64,000 nucleotides of DNA. It comes from Phaseolus vulgaris (taxonomy: Eukaryota; Streptophyta; Magnoliopsida; Fabales; Fabaceae). The translations under genes were made by a program, and so were the position numbers. Shown here one piece after another: positions 50,803-61,676 of the stretch (the stretch's first letter is position 1; the number at the start of each line of letters is the position of its first letter). Location: NCBI RefSeq assembly GCF_000499845.2, contig NC_023749.2, positions 4,559,030-4,623,029 of the forward strand, in the 5' to 3' direction. The notes beneath the pieces were generated by a model. It ran no database searches. It was not told the DNA's origin and saw nothing but the letters and a program-made list of their open reading frames with translations.

Positions 50803-50818
50803 CTCCCCCTCAAGCTGG
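50803..50818 (-). other. Polypurine tract of the Copia element
   Basis: Minus-strand AGCTTGAGGGGGAG abuts the 3' LTR. This is the standard second-strand priming site of Copia elements. Confidence 0.85.
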
Positions 50819-51931
50819 TGCATATAGATCATATGTACCCAGCTTGTTACAAATGTAATCAATCCTAGGTCCTCGTAAGGGTTTAGTAAAAATATCCGCT
50901 AATTGATTATTTGAATTAACAAACTCAGTCTTGATATCTCCTGATATAATCTTTTCTCGAATGAAATGACAATCAATCTCAATATGTTTTGTCCTTTCAT
51001 GAAAAACTGGATTTGAGCTAATATGAAGAGCAGCCTGATTATCACATATCAGTGTCATTTGAGTAACCTCTCCAAATTGCAATTCTTTAAGTAACTGTTT
51101 AAGCCAAATAAGCTCACAAGTAGCCGAGGCCATAGCTCTATATTCTGCTTCTGCACTAGATCTTGCCACAACACTTTGTTTCTTGCTCTTCCAAGAGATC
51201 AAGTTATCACCAATGGAGACACAATAACCAGAAGTTGACCTTCTATCAGATGGAGATCCTGCCCAATCAGCATCTGAATAACAAACGACTTTAGTATGGT
51301 TATTATGACCATATAACAAACCTTTTCCAGGAGAGCCTATAATGTACTTCACTATACGAATGACTGCATTCCAATGATCTTCACATGGAGAATTAAGAAA
51401 TTGACTCACCACACTGACTGCAAAGGAAATATCAGGACGAGTAACAGTGAGATAGTTCAATCTTCCAACTAATCTCCTGTACTTCTCAGGATCTGAAAGA
51501 GGCTCCCCCTGATTGGGTAGAAGCTTGACGTTGGGATCCATGGGAGTATCAACAGATTTCGAATTCATCAACCCAATTTCCTCCAAAATATCTAATGCGT
51601 ATTTTCTTTGAGAGATAACAATACCAGTATTGGATTGTGCTACCTCAATTCCCAAGAAATATCTGAGTTTGCCAAGATCTTTGGTCTGAAAGTGTTGACA
51701 AAGGTGTTGTTTTACTTGTGAGATGCCATGGTGATCACTGCCTGTAAGAACAATGTCATCAACATATACTACAAGATAGATACACCCAGCACTCGAGTGA
51801 CGATAAAAAACTGAATGATCGCCTTCACTGCGAGTCATACCAAATTGTTGAACAACATTGCTAAATTTTCCAAACCAAGCCCTAGGAGACTGCTTGAGGC
51901 CATATAAGGATTTGCGAAGACGACATACCAA
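50810..51931 (-). pseudogene. Copia pol, second frame: reverse transcriptase C-part and RNase H
   Basis: Open for 373 codons. It carries the rest of the reverse transcriptase palm with the catalytic YVDDI motif, KDLGKLRYFLGIEV, and the Copia-type RNase H with YSDADWAGSPSDRRSTSGY and SSAEAEYRAMA, ending near DIFTKPL. The frame is offset from the upstream gag-pol frame, which it overlaps by 97 nt. The reading shift lies at the G run just upstream (51943-51947), so in an intact relative these two would be one polyprotein. Confidence 0.9.
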
Positions 51932-54900
51932 TCCAGAAGACTCCCCCGAGCAACAAAACCGGGAGGTTGCTCCATATAAATTTCTTCCTGCAAATCCCCA
52001 TTAAGAAAAGCATTTTTAACATCCAGTTGATAAAGAGGCCATTGTTGAAGAGCAGCCATAGCTATGAATAAGCGAACAGAGGCCATCTTTGCTACTGGAG
52101 AAAAAGTATCACCATAGTCTAAACCAAAAATTTGGGTATAACCCTTAGCCACAAGACGAGCTTTGAGACGATCAATAGTACCATCAGCACCAACTTTGAT
52201 AGCAAAAATCCACCTGCAACCAACAACAGATTTCCTAGATGGTAAAGGAACAAGTTCCCAAGTTCCATTATTCTGAAGCGCATTCATTTCATCAAGCATG
52301 GCCTGACGCCAACCAGGATGGGCTAAGGCATCACCTACAGATTTTGGAATGGATACAGAAGAAATAGACGAAAGGCAGGTATAAAAGGGTTGAGATAGTC
52401 TATGGTAACTCAAAGCAGTATAATGTGGAGAGGGATTACGAGTAGAACGTATACCTTTACGGATAGCAATAGGAAGATCAGGTTCAACAATCGGAGGTTC
52501 AACTATAGGAGCCGGAGGGGGATGAGGTGTTGGCACCAGAATAGAGTCTGCTGATGGACGATGAGACGGTTGACGACGACGATACACCTGAAGAGTTGGT
52601 GGCGGTGGTGAATTGTTAGGTGCACTAGGCACAACAAGAGGAATATTAACTTGATTAGATGAAGAAATTGAAGGAGAAGGACAAGACTTAAAGTAAAGGG
52701 AAGATTCACTGAAGGTGACATCTGCTGAAATAAAATAACGGTTTAAAGACGGTGAGAAACATTTATATCCTTTTTGTGATCTAGTGAACCCTAAAAAGAC
52801 ACATTTGTGTGACTTAGGAGATAATTTATCAAGACCAGGACTAAAATTATGAACAAAACATGTGGACCCAAAAACTTTGGGAGGTAAAGAGTGGAGAGGG
52901 TCATGTGGAAATAAAATAGAATGAGGAATTTTGTTATCTAAAACTGAAGATGGCATGCGATTAATGAGATAACATGCACTAAGAACAGCATCACCCCAAA
53001 AACGCTGAGGAACATCACCATGGATTAAAATAGTACGAGTTGTTTCAACAAGATGTCTATTCTTGCGCTCAGCTACCCCATTTTGTTGAGGTGTATAAGC
53101 ACATGAAGTTTGATGAAGAATACCATGAGAAGCCATAAAATTTTTAAAAGAATGAGAAAGATACTCACGTCCATTATCACTGCGCAAAATTCGGATGGAA
53201 ATTCCAAATTGATTTTTAATTTCATTGTAAAATATTTGAAATATAGAAAACAACTCAGAACGGTTTTTCATTAAAAATACCCAAGTACATCTTGAATAAT
53301 CATCAATAAAAGTAACAAAATACTGAAATCCTAAATTAGACTTAATACGACTTGGTCCCCAAATGTCAGAGTGAACTAAGGCAAAAGGAGATGAAGCACG
53401 TTGTGAGACACTACGAGGAAAAGAACTACGAATGTGTTTCCCTAACTGACACGACTCACACGATAAAGTAGACACATTAGACAAACTTGGAACAAGCTGT
53501 TGCATCTTGGCAAGACTAGGATGACCCAACCGAGCATGAATGAGAGATGGAGAATCCATAATTGCGCCAACATGTGCAGAGATCTGTAGTTGATAAAGTC
53601 CATGAGACTCACATCCGGTGCCAATCATCCGTCCCGAACTCCGGTCCTGTAAAGTAACAGAATCTTTGGTAAAAGAAATAACACAGTCAAGGGAACGAGT
53701 GAGACGACTAATGGATAATAAGTTAAATGGAGACCCAGGGACATAAAGAACATTATCAATAGATAAAGATGAAAAAAGATTAATAGTACCAACACCATGT
53801 GATGGTACCCTATATCCATTGGCCATGGTAACTGAAGGTAAATAACCCGTAGTAGATAGGGAAGAGAAAAAAGATTTATTACCAATAATGTGATCAGTGG
53901 CACCTGAATCTAGAACCCAAGGGCCATGGGAAGTGGAGTGAGTGAGGCCAACAAAAGATGTACCTGAATGTGCAACAGAAGCCGTGGAACTAGGGTTCTG
54001 ACGATCCTCATACCATTTAAGAAATTCATTGAAAATAGCAGGCTGGCTTGGGGTATCAATTGAAGTATGGTCCATGGTAGAAGGTTGCACAGGGGCAATT
54101 TGAGCAACCGCAACAGATCTAGGAGGACGACCATGTAAGGCATAACATCTGTCAATTTTGTGGCCAAGTTTGCCACAATGGTCACACTTGTGACGCCCTT
54201 TGCCCAGCTTGTGAGGGCGAGTACGATCATTATGCTGAGATACTAAAGCAGAAGAGTCATCAACATGAGACGTTATATCAGCGGTGTGTTTACCTGGCAC
54301 GTGCAAAAGGATAGAACAAGTGGAAGTAAAATTGGGCACAATAGGAGATCCCAAAATTTGATCACGAACGTGAGAATAATCATCAGGAAGACCATGTAAA
54401 CCCAATAACATGAAGAACTTGGATCTTTGTTCTAGTTCTTGAGAAGGAGTAGAGGCAGGAGGTAATAACTCATTAAAATCATGAAGAAGAGCATGAAGTT
54501 TACCTAGATATTCTGCCATTGTACCATCAAGACGTTTGGGAGCAACAATTGTGAGAAGATTTTGACACACACCATAAAGACGTTGAGTATCATTGGTGTA
54601 TAATAATTTTGCTTGTTCCCAAACTTCTGAACATGTTTCATAGGTACGAAAAAATTGTTTTAAAGATGAGTGAATGGTCGATTTGATAACAATGCATAAT
54701 TGAGCATCAATTTTCGACCAACGAACAACCTCATTTTCAGCAAGAGTAGGATGAGTAAGATGATCAACATAACCTTGACTCTTAAGCCATAATTTAATAT
54801 CTGATGCCCAAGTGTCATAATTGGTTCCATCCAATTTGTTAATGGAAAGATGAACATTGACGTAATTAGTATAAATAGATGAATCCGGCATAATGACTGA

Positions 54901-54954
54901 AGAAGAAGCCATAGTGGCAGCGGAAGCGGAAGAAGCCATAAAAGATAAGGACAA
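51835..54954 (-). pseudogene. Copia gag-protease-integrase-RT, first frame
   Basis: Open for 1039 codons. Gag occupies about residues 25-250, then a CCHC zinc knuckle [14 protein letters not shown] (257-270). The aspartic protease motif is LDSGATDH (348-355). The integrase zinc region includes [12 protein letters not shown], and the integrase core shows [14 protein letters not shown] and [12 protein letters not shown]. The reverse transcriptase N-part follows with GCRWIFAIK and [12 protein letters not shown]. After GFVARG the frame departs from the family and stops about 40 residues later, because of a one-base frameshift. The homologous continuation is in the next frame. Confidence 0.93.
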
Positions 54955-55006
54955 ATCCAGTCACCGGTTAATTGGCGGGAGCAACAAAGATGAAGGCTCC
55001 GACAGC

Positions 55007-55095
55007 GATTCCGGCGAGATTCCGGCGGCGTCTCCGGCGAAGTTCCAGCGAAGGTCCAGCGAAGGTCCAGCGGAGGTCCGGCGAAGGTCCGGCGA
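55007..55095. repeat. GC-rich 11-12-bp minisatellite in the Copia leader
   Basis: Units close to CCGGCGAAGGT or CCAGCGAAGGT repeat about seven times between the primer-binding site and gag. The tract is sharply GC-rich in an AT-rich neighbourhood. It could fold in the genomic RNA; a role in packaging is only a guess. Confidence 0.75.
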
Positions 55096-55178
55096 GACAG
55101 TGGGGGTGGTGGCTGGAAAATTCCAGTGAATAGTGGATTCACCAATAAAAATTGAACCCTAAACCCTAAACTCTAACC

Positions 55179-55194
55179 TTATGCTCTGATACCA
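55179..55194 (-). other. Primer-binding site (initiator Met tRNA type)
   Basis: On the minus strand TGGTATCAGAGC follows the 5' LTR directly. This is the canonical plant Copia primer-binding site complementary to the 3' end of initiator methionine tRNA. Confidence 0.9.
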
Positions 55195-55375
55195 TATTAA
55201 AGGAAAAGAAAGAATAGGGTAAATCCCTTGTGTATATTGAACACATAGGGTTATGTTTATATAGGAAAAAGAAACATATGGGCTAAGCCCATTACATAAA
55301 TATGAGATATCTAACAATATCTATAATATCTCATAATATCAAATAATATCTAATTATATCTAATAATATCTAACA
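55195..55375 (-). repeat. 5' LTR of the Copia element (181 bp)
   Basis: Identical to the 3' LTR. A TATA-like TATATAGG/CCTATATAAAC segment in the middle could serve as promoter. Confidence 0.95.
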
Positions 55376-55653
55376 GACTATAAATAGACGGGTCTAGTAC
55401 AACTTTTATATTAATGTAAATCACTATAGTTGTTTAGAAAAAGTGAGTAAAGGTAATTTTTTCCCTTTATCTTCATGTAAATTTAACAATAATGATTATC
55501 AAAATCTGAACTGAGTACATGATGAGCATTACGCATATAAACATGCCGCCAAAAGCATATTGCTGAGGTTGGCAAGGAACACAGTTCAAACCTTCAAAAC
55601 TTACCATATGAGGGTACGGCATCTTTGTGCAAAACGGTTGATTTGTTAACTAA

Positions 55654-58301
55654 TCATTTAGGCCTCACCAAGTAAGATGCCCATATCTCATTAGCTGGAG
55701 GAGGAGGCTGAACCCAATGCCCTGGTATGCGGCTGGATGCAAGGAAAAAATATCAAAAGATAAATGATTGATTTACATTTTTCACACTCATTGATTATGA
55801 TGCATGCATGTTACACACTAACCAAAATAAGTGAAAGCAACTATCAAAATAAATTTTAATCGTAACTACAGACCCAACATGTGAAGTAAGAACAGTGGAA
55901 CAGATTGTGTGATATACTAATATAGTTCATACAGATCATTAGTGTGATAAAAGGTGGTTAGTCTGGTACTTTAGTCAGAGTCTTGACTTCTCATGAATAT
56001 AATTTAAGGACTTAACACCCGATGTTCTGTCTCTTAACTCAGTTTTGAAATATAATCATAGATATGCCTAAAACAGAAAAATATTTCACTAGAAAGCAAC
56101 TTTGGATGCCCTTAAGCAATGAGGTAAAATATTCACCAATGAGACATTTATATGAAAAATTACATCGGGCATTTAGATCTATAAGTAAAATATCCCTTAA
56201 TGATCACCCCACTCAAAGAATTAAGCATAAGCAGAAAAGTTTCATCATTCTTATTTCTTACCTTCCTCCAGGTCTGATATAGGCATCCCATCCTCTTCTA
56301 ACCTGCATGAGATTGTATAGCAGCCTTAACATTAACAACAAAAAGTTATAATGAAAAAGCAAGCAAGTGAATTACACATAAGCTGGTAATGAAAAACATG
56401 TAGCATCATTAGGCTATTAGTGTAACAATCAAGTAAAACTAGAAGTTTTCAAACACAGGAAAGTTGACAAATTATGTATTTATTCTAAGGAAACAAAGAA
56501 AAGTGCAGAAGAGATGTACAATTTAATAACAAAAATAGTTGAGTTTACCTCAATGAGTGTACCCATATCATTGTTGCTTCCATAATAATAATGGTAGAAC
56601 TCAATGGGTAAATTTGCCAAAGGATCATATGCTCCTCCACTGATCTGTCCTATTTTACTGGATTTATTCTCATCAAATGCACCAGATCCCTCTTCAGTCA
56701 CACTGGGATCTATTTGCTCTGTGTTATCCTTTACTTCACTATCATCATTGCTTCCTTTTGACAGTTTCCCTTGATTCTGAATAGCTTTCCTGGATTCCTC
56801 AGCAGTTGCAATTGCTTCTTTAGCAGCATCTGCTTCAAGTGCAGCCAAAGCTTCACGCTCCTCTTCTTCCACTGCAGCTTGAACTCTATCAAGAAACTTG
56901 TCATCCTCCTCTGGGAGAAAATGGCCTGACCATTTGTAAAGAACCATAAACAAATTAAACGTTAAATATGTGAATATTACAAACTCTTGCATGCACAAAA
57001 ATGTGAATATTGAAGATTCCAATTAGAAAAACAATTAAAACCATTCCAATTATATTACGAAATTAAGAATGTATAGTTTCATAATTAACAAATGTGTTGA
57101 TTATATATTTCTCATTATACATTTATAAGGTGAATAATTATCTATTCAGAATCAGAATGCTAAAATACCAGAGCTTGAACTCTGGCACACATGATTTATA
57201 AATATGACCAATCAATCGTAAACCAGCATTTGGTACTGTGGAGGTAAGAAAATTAATATAACAAGTTCAAATGTTATATATGGCAGCAAGGATGGAGAAA
57301 AAGAACCCAAGCACAGTCACAAGAGACCAAGTAATAATGTACACTATAATAATCATAAGTTTATAGCACAGATAACTAGAAGCTGAGTGGTTTTCTATAT
57401 ATACCTTGTTTTTTCAACCTTTGTATTCTTATGGAGCGCAACTCCTGAAGCTTTTCCACCACCAAGAGCAGCTCAAGCTATGATATCAAGTAACGTAAGA
57501 GAATCAATTAATTATCACCCAATGGGAAAGTAAGAGGAATGATGAAGGATACACATAAATGGCATGATTCTTGTTCAGCAAATAAACATAGAGACGGATG
57601 AAAGCATGCATATGCTTAATTTTTAAGAGACACATACCAAAAACAAGCCATGAACCCTTTGGCATGGCAGCCACAAAATGACAAAATAGAAAGAGAAGAC
57701 AAAAAAAAACGAATTTGATGGTGAGGAGCTAAGGAACATACTGAGCTGAAAAATAAAGGGGGAAATTATGAGTTAGGTAGTTAATAAGTGCAACCTGTGC
57801 AAGTGAAAGTCATAACATATGTTATAGTGCATGGAATGTTTGACCAAGTTCTTCAGAGTTAACAGCAACGATAAATTGGCAATGGTTTACCCGTCATTTG
57901 TTAAAAAAGAAAGTTACCTCAGCCTCTAGTTTCTTCTTCTCTTCTTTGGCTTTAGACTTCGCAATTTCTTTCATCTTCAATACCTGTAAATAGAAATTCT
58001 TCCTGAATAAGACTTGCAACGCAAACTAATGTAACTGCTAATATATCCATAAGCAACTGCCAAAAAACAATGAATCAATATTACCCTTCCCAATTTTCCA
58101 CAGAGAACAGTAAAGACAATATAGCAGCAAAGAGTTTGAAACAACTCAAAAAATAGGCCCATTGGTTTAAACCAATATGTACAAATGTGTTATTTGAAAT
58201 TCCATGAACTGAATGCCTTTCACTTAGCCCCACTCTTAATCTGAAACTGAAAGTATATAGCCATATAAACAGTATAGTAACAGGGAGTGCGCTATAATTC
58301 A

Positions 58302-58353
<52 letters not shown>

Positions 58354-59368
58354 GTATGAGAACTTTACCATAATCAACTAATAGTTCATGTTTCCTTAAG
58401 CACCCATCCTAATCGTACATCTTTTTGAAAACCCTCTCTAATTAAAATTTAAAATCATATTAGCATGCTATTTCATTCAGTTTCGAGTAAAAAACAATTA
58501 CTAACTTCAGTCAAAATAAAAGTAGGCATAGATTGAAAGAGTTTCCATACCTTGCTGTTAGCAATTTCCTTGGCCTTTTCCCTAGCAATCCAATCATCGG
58601 CTTCTCTGTCCATTTGTTCAAATTTCTCATGCTCCTAGATTTTTCAACAAAGAAAGCAACTAATTAATCAGTCTCTAACAACAGCTACAATGAAGGGGAA
58701 GTAAAAACCTAACAAATCCAAACCAAAGCAGAACAACCTTTGCAATCAACTCCGCAACACGTTTCCTCTTTTTCTTCCTCCATAGTTTATTCCGTTTAGA
58801 CTTGTTTACTTTATTTGCAAGCCTAGCCACAGCTGATTTCTCCTCCCATGGACTTGTCTCATCAGCAACATACCGGAACGGCTCCAGCTGAGCTCTTAGC
58901 TTTGACATCAAAGAATTTGCTGCTTCCACAGCAAATGATTCTAGGGATTCTACACTAACCCCTCTGTCTTCTATACATTTTAGAAAACCAGAATGGCAAG
59001 GTTCATTGGTGACAAGTTTCACACCTTCTAAAGACCCTTTACCATCTTTTACCACCATCAACATTTCTAGCTCCTTCTGCCTACACAACACAACACCCAA
59101 CTAATTCAACAGTATCAAATAGCATGCTAAAAAAATTCAATGATAATAGCTTACAATCATAACATAACTGAAATAGATTTTAGCAGTGTAAAATAAGAGC
59201 CACGTACATTGCCTTTGCGAGATTGAGAGTGTGTCGCAATTCCCTGAGGCGATCGCTGACATTTCTGTTCTCCCAAAAGGAAGCCGAATTCGGTGGTTCC
59301 GAGGGTAATATCGGAAACCATGGAGGAGGAGGTGGCGGTGCTACAGATTGAAAAGGAATCGGATTCAT
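55654..59368 (-). CDS. U11/U12 snRNP 59K protein (PDCD7 family), minor spliceosome
   Basis: Eight exons on the minus strand: 59368-59208, 59080-58738, 58634-58551, 57983-57918, 57471-57405, 56925-56549, 56302-56262 and 55732-55654. They sum to 405 aa with all phases closed. The product belongs to the PDCD7 / U11/U12-59K family, a core protein of the U11/U12 di-snRNP that recognises U12-type introns. Evidence: a Pro-rich N-terminus (APPPPPPWFP), a long charged coiled-coil region with a basic patch (NKSKRNKLWRKKKRKRVAEL, about 146-165) and DREADDWIAREKAKEIA. The C-terminus has the family hallmark: VRRGWDAYIRPGG, then SRIPGHWVQPPPP and NEIWASYLV. An acidic, low-complexity insert lies between about 300 and 340. 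The human protein is longer (about 485) mainly at the Pro-rich N-terminus. Assignment rests on the C-terminal motif recalled from the family. Confidence 0.85.
58303..58352. repeat. (AAT)n microsatellite in a 59K intron
   Basis: About 16 uninterrupted AAT units within intron 3 of the minor-spliceosome gene (57984-58550). Length variation is expected; no effect on the exons is apparent. Confidence 0.95.
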
Positions 59369-59990
59369 TCCTACGGAGTAGTGATAGATTCAGAAAACCC
59401 AAAATATATAACCTAACTAGAAGAATTTGAAATTGCAATAGCTTAAACAATTATTTGTAAACTATCTAGCATATAACATTCATACTATACAACACACAAT
59501 CTCTAAAATATATAAACATATTTATATATTATAGAGAATAAATATAAATATTTATATACATTTCAATTTTTTAAAATAAAAAAAATGTTTTTTTTATGAC
59601 TCATTCAAAAATATGCTTATTTTTATAATTATAATAAAAAAATTTAAAAAATTTATGTATTTTTCTTATTTAAAATTATGTTAGATTTGTTAAAATTGTA
59701 AAAAAATCAATAAATATTTTTTAAATTAAATATTTCACCTATACTTATCCTATAAATATCCTATAAATGTCAATGTGTAATTTAAGATGAGTGTAAATTT
59801 ATGAAACTATTTGTCATAAATAATAATATTTAAAATTAAATTATATATTTTATGAATAATTTTGGTAAATCATATTTTTTTATCACATTTCACGATGAAA
59901 GACTAAATTATTACCACTTTATACATTTTACAAGCAAACTGAAAAAATAAAAATAAATGGTCTTATATTTTAAGCTTTTATAGTTACGTG
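59369..59990. other. Promoter side of the 59K gene
   Basis: AT-rich, with no coding sequence. Should contain the 59K promoter on the minus strand. No clear site II or telo-box is visible. Confidence 0.45.
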
Positions 59991-61154
59991 TAGGTATGAC
60001 AAAGTGGAACGGGTCGTGCGGGCCGTCCACGTCCCGCTGGTAAAAAATGTGGGTGGACTGACCTTTTCAACCCGTTAACCTGCATTAGCCCACGGGCCAG
60101 CAGCAGGGCGGGGCGGGTTAGCCCGCAAGAAAAAAAAAATTGACACTTAGCAGCAGGCCAACACAATTAGGTTTATGTTTGAAAAAATGTATGAAAATTA
60201 TTCTAAGGTGGCATCTAATGCTATTGAAATGGAAGAATGTCAATAATGTTTATGTTTAATATTTTTGAATTAATGTTTATGTTTAATGTTTTGGAATTAA
60301 GTATTTTTAATGGTTTGAAAGTGGAAGAATAGTAATATTTGTTATTTATCTTAGGGATGGCAAAGCGGGACGGGATGACCTTTTCAACCCGCTAACCCGC
60401 CCCGCATTAGCCCGCAACCCGCGCGGGCCAATTGCGGGGCGGGGCGGGCTAGCCCGCAAACCCGCAAGAAAAAAATATTGACACTGCAGCAGGGCAACCT
60501 AAACTGGGTCATGCCAATTAAATCAATTTCAAACACGATAAAGGAGCAAGACACCATATTTGATATTTATCTTAATGTTTTGATGTTTGACTATATTTGA
60601 AAAGGAAGGAAAAAAAATTAGGTTTGATAATAACAAATATATAGGTTTAATTTGACAATTTTTTAATAACAAAATGTAAAAAAATAAATATTTAATTTAA
60701 AAAAAAAGAACGCGGGCTGGCCCGCAAACCTGCGGGCCAACTCTTATGTGGGGCGGGTTGGGAATTTTAGCCCGCAATAACTTTGCGGGGCGGGCCAACC
60801 CGTCCCGCATTTTTGCGGGCCAAGCGCGGGGCGGGCCAATGCGGGGCGGGCTGGCCCGCTTTGCCATCCCTGATTTATCTTAATGTTTAATGTTTTGATG
60901 TTTGACTATGTTTGAAAGGAAAGAAAAAAAAAATTAGGTTTGATAGTAACAAATATATAGGTTTAATTTGACAATTTTTTAAGAACAAAAGGTAAAAAAA
61001 TATATATTTAATTTAAAAAAAAACGCGGACTGACCTGCAAACTCACGGGCTAGCTCTTATGTAGGGTGGGTCGAGAATTCTAACCCACAATAACTTTGCG
61101 GGACAAGCCAATCCGACTTGTATTTTTGCAGGCCTGACCTGCTTTGCCACCCTA
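59991..61154. mobile_element. Older hAT-type MITE, split by a younger copy of itself
   Basis: The left end TAGGTATGACAAAGTGG and right end CCTGCTTTGCCACCCTA are diverged versions of the inner element's ends. Flanking 8-mers GTTACGTG (59983-59990) and TTTATGTG (61155-61162) match at 6 of 8, an aged target duplication. After removing 60352-60880, the rest lines up with the inner copy throughout. That includes CCTTTTCAACCCG, AGCCCGCAAG, TTTGACAATTTTTTAA and CACAATAACTTTGCGGGAC versus the inner GCAATAACTTTGCGGGGC. Typical hAT MITE: no coding capacity, GC-rich ends, AT-rich middle. Confidence 0.75.
60352..60872. mobile_element. Younger hAT-type MITE (521 bp) nested in the older copy
   Basis: Terminal repeats: TAGGGATGGCAAAGCGGG at the left and CCCGCTTTGCCATCCCTG at the right. 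A perfect 8-bp target duplication, ATTTATCT, flanks it (60344-60351 and 60873-60880). Eight bp is the hAT hallmark. Its ends are strongly GC-rich with repeated GGGGCGGG and CCCGC words that can pair with each other. It has no reading frame of note. It landed in a copy of its own family at an ATTTATCTTAATG stretch, which the inner element also contains. Confidence 0.9.
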
Positions 61155-61676
61155 TTTATGTGCTCCTTAGTATAAATAAAATGTAATAATATATAAGGAA
61201 CAATAGTATAAAAATTTAAAAACCTCATCAGAGATGGTTATTAGTAATTATACGAGTAAATCATATGTATTTTCTATTGGCTTATATTTTAATTAAACAA
61301 AAACAATTAATTTTTCATACTTTGATGTTTCTTTGTTAAACAAAAGGTAAAAGCTTTGGTAAAGACAGAAAAGAATCCCTCGTTGATTTTCTACTGTAGC
61401 TGCTAGTGCGTTCTTCTCTCTCTTTCTCTCTCTTTCTCTCTCTCTGCCATCATCCATAACTTTTTTTCTTTCTTCTTCACTGTAACGTGTCCATACTTTT
61501 TTTGAATTTTTGTTTCATTTTCAAATGTATTTTGATGTTATGTGGTAATTGGCGGGAACCAACTGTCAATTCGGATACCCTTTGTGTGGAATTGGCCAAT
61601 TGTGAAAGATTTGCGCGTAAAGATTCAGCCTTGGAATCTTTGGAAAGAAAAGGAAAAAAGGGGGCATCAATTTTCA
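61155..61676 (+). promoter_or_regulatory. Promoter and leader of the DUF3755 gene, with CT-rich tract and uORFs
   Basis: A CT-rich microsatellite (61411-61445), common in plant core promoters and leaders, precedes the gene. Two upstream ATGs follow. One opens a 7-codon ORF (61525-61548). The other opens a 49-codon ORF (61535-61684) whose stop lies just past the main start codon, so the two overlap by 8 nt. If both are in the transcript they should lower translation of the main frame; that is an inference. Confidence 0.5.

Larger units (their letters stand above)
50622..55375 (-). mobile_element. Ty1/Copia LTR retrotransposon, young, one frameshift
   Basis: Complete structure on the minus strand: 5' LTR (55375-55195), primer-binding site, leader, gag-pol, polypurine tract and 3' LTR (50802-50622). 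A 5-bp target duplication GACTA flanks it (50617-50621 and 55376-55380). Domain order gag, protease, integrase, reverse transcriptase, RNase H defines Copia. The two LTRs read identically base for base, so insertion was recent. Pol is broken by a one-base change in a C run (51943-51947 on the plus strand), so this copy may depend on others or the base may be an assembly error. Confidence 0.95.

Noticed and set aside
53442..54230. Several 60-106-codon frames on the minus strand
   Set aside because: Alternate-frame shadows of the Copia polyprotein.
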